NCBI GenBank assembly: GCA_000507305.1
Contig: DF239934.1
Location: 62,001-126,000 of the forward strand
Reading direction: 5' to 3'
DNA: 64,000 nucleotides
DNA from: Breviolum minutum Mf 1.05b.01
Taxonomy: Eukaryota; Sar; Dinophyceae; Suessiales; Symbiodiniaceae
Shown here: piece after piece, positions 63,225 to 64,000 of the stretch
How the letters are laid out: each line of letters begins with the position of its first letter
Position numbering within the stretch: position 1 is the first letter of the stretch
Program-made: the position numbers and the translations under genes
The notes under the pieces: model-generated
What the model was told of the DNA's origin: nothing
The model's database searches: none
Seen by the model: only the letters and a program-made list of their open reading frames with translations

Positions 63225-63836
63225 TCACAAAGCTTGTGCTTCTATAGTGGGGCACAGCCCGGCACAACTGGGCACCCAACATAGTGCAGCCACCCCAAGG
63301 GCCTTAGCCACCAGAATCCTCAAGATGTTTCTGCATACACAACCCAATGGATCCTTCATGACCGTGACAAGGTTGGAAGCCTTGTTTTTGCCTTGCTTTT
63401 GTAGAAAGACTCGAGAGGAAAAAACTCAAATAAGAAAAACACAATTTAAAGCAGGAAAAATCCAAGCGAGCAGGATCGTTTAGGAAATTTACAGGGTATC
63501 AGGGTGACTTTGTTTCTTCTCGATCGCAGAATATATTGGTTGGCGGGTTTCGGAGGAAGAAAAGGAGACAAATCCGATCTAGCCCGAACTGACAGATATT
63601 CTCATACGAGTCTTGACATTGCCTATGTCACTCCCTGCATGCTGTTTCTCCATGTTTCTCACATCCTGAGTACTGCACCCGCTCTTGATTGGCAGCTCAT
63701 CCTCCTCATCCTCCGCCTGGAGGTCCTACGGCTGTTTTTCTTCCAGATGCATCGGTTCATCGAAGTCTTCCACCCTTTCAGCTGCTAAAGCCGCCTCCTG
63801 GCTTTGAGATTTCCCTCCGAAGGCGAAGGCTGTCAT
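63225..63836 (-). CDS. Candidate gene start and a second exon, unidentified
   Basis: A possible first exon 63836..63730 begins ATGACAGCC and reads MTAFAFGGKSQSQEAALAAE... with donor GTAGGA. A second stretch, about 63390..63225, reads NLVTVMKDPLGCVCRNILRI, then LVAKALGVAALCWVPSCAGL, and stops at TGA, with a hydrophobic C-terminal part. Their junction is not resolved. Confidence 0.35.
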
Positions 63837-64000
63837 CCTGTCGGGCTGAAGTGATGTGAAAAGTCAGCATGACAACACACGCAGAGATTGGTTTCATAGA
63901 AACACGATGATGTCTTTTCCGCAGAGTTGCTTCACTAAGCATAGGTTCCGGAAAACGAAATGTGTTTATCAAGTTTCCTCACCTAAGGGAGCCCACCCAT

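Overview
The window looks like nuclear DNA of a dinoflagellate, most likely Symbiodiniaceae (coral-symbiont algae). Four things point there. (1) Genes are cut into short exons whose introns start with a mix of GT, GC and GA and end in AG, usually followed by G; in three genes where I could follow phase from exon to exon, 27 introns split 12 GT, 10 GC, 5 GA. (2) A relict of the dinoflagellate spliced leader sits directly upstream of an intronless gene. (3) A dispersed repeat near 61.0-61.4 kb translates as CFSPQRxAIFRHxNFKKCS, a string I recall from many Symbiodinium gene models. (4) Multi-membrane TIR-like proteins and single-domain voltage-gated channels with EF-hands are expanded in this group. 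There is no bacterial-style operon, tRNA, rRNA or CRISPR that I can see.

Nearly all supported genes are on the minus strand. Reading from high to low coordinates: a tandemly duplicated small Cys-rich gene pair broken by repeats and an assembly gap (59.1-63.2 kb); a membrane-protein gene (56.1-58.4 kb); scattered exons of unidentified genes (45-55.4 kb); a complete coiled-coil gene (41.5-43.4 kb); unidentified genes at 36.8-40.7 and 35-36 kb; an intronless TIR-like membrane protein (33.0-34.6 kb); a voltage-gated cation channel spread over about 10 kb (22.5-32.8 kb), which carries two NTF2/SnoaL-like genes inside its S3-S4 intron; small unidentified genes at 21.3-21.9 and 18.5-20.6 kb; a ParB-like/nucleotidyltransferase/alpha-kinase fusion (13.7-15.5 kb); an unidentified seven-exon gene (9.7-11.8 kb); and weaker exons down to 2.3 kb.

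The most notable items are the three-domain ParB-like + nucleotidyltransferase + alpha-kinase protein; the NTF2-like retrogene with its spliced-leader relict next to an intron-bearing paralogue, both nested in the channel gene; and the channel's non-standard pore sequence. Exon borders were placed by eye from splice motifs and reading phase. First exons, untranslated regions and some internal exons are missing from most genes.
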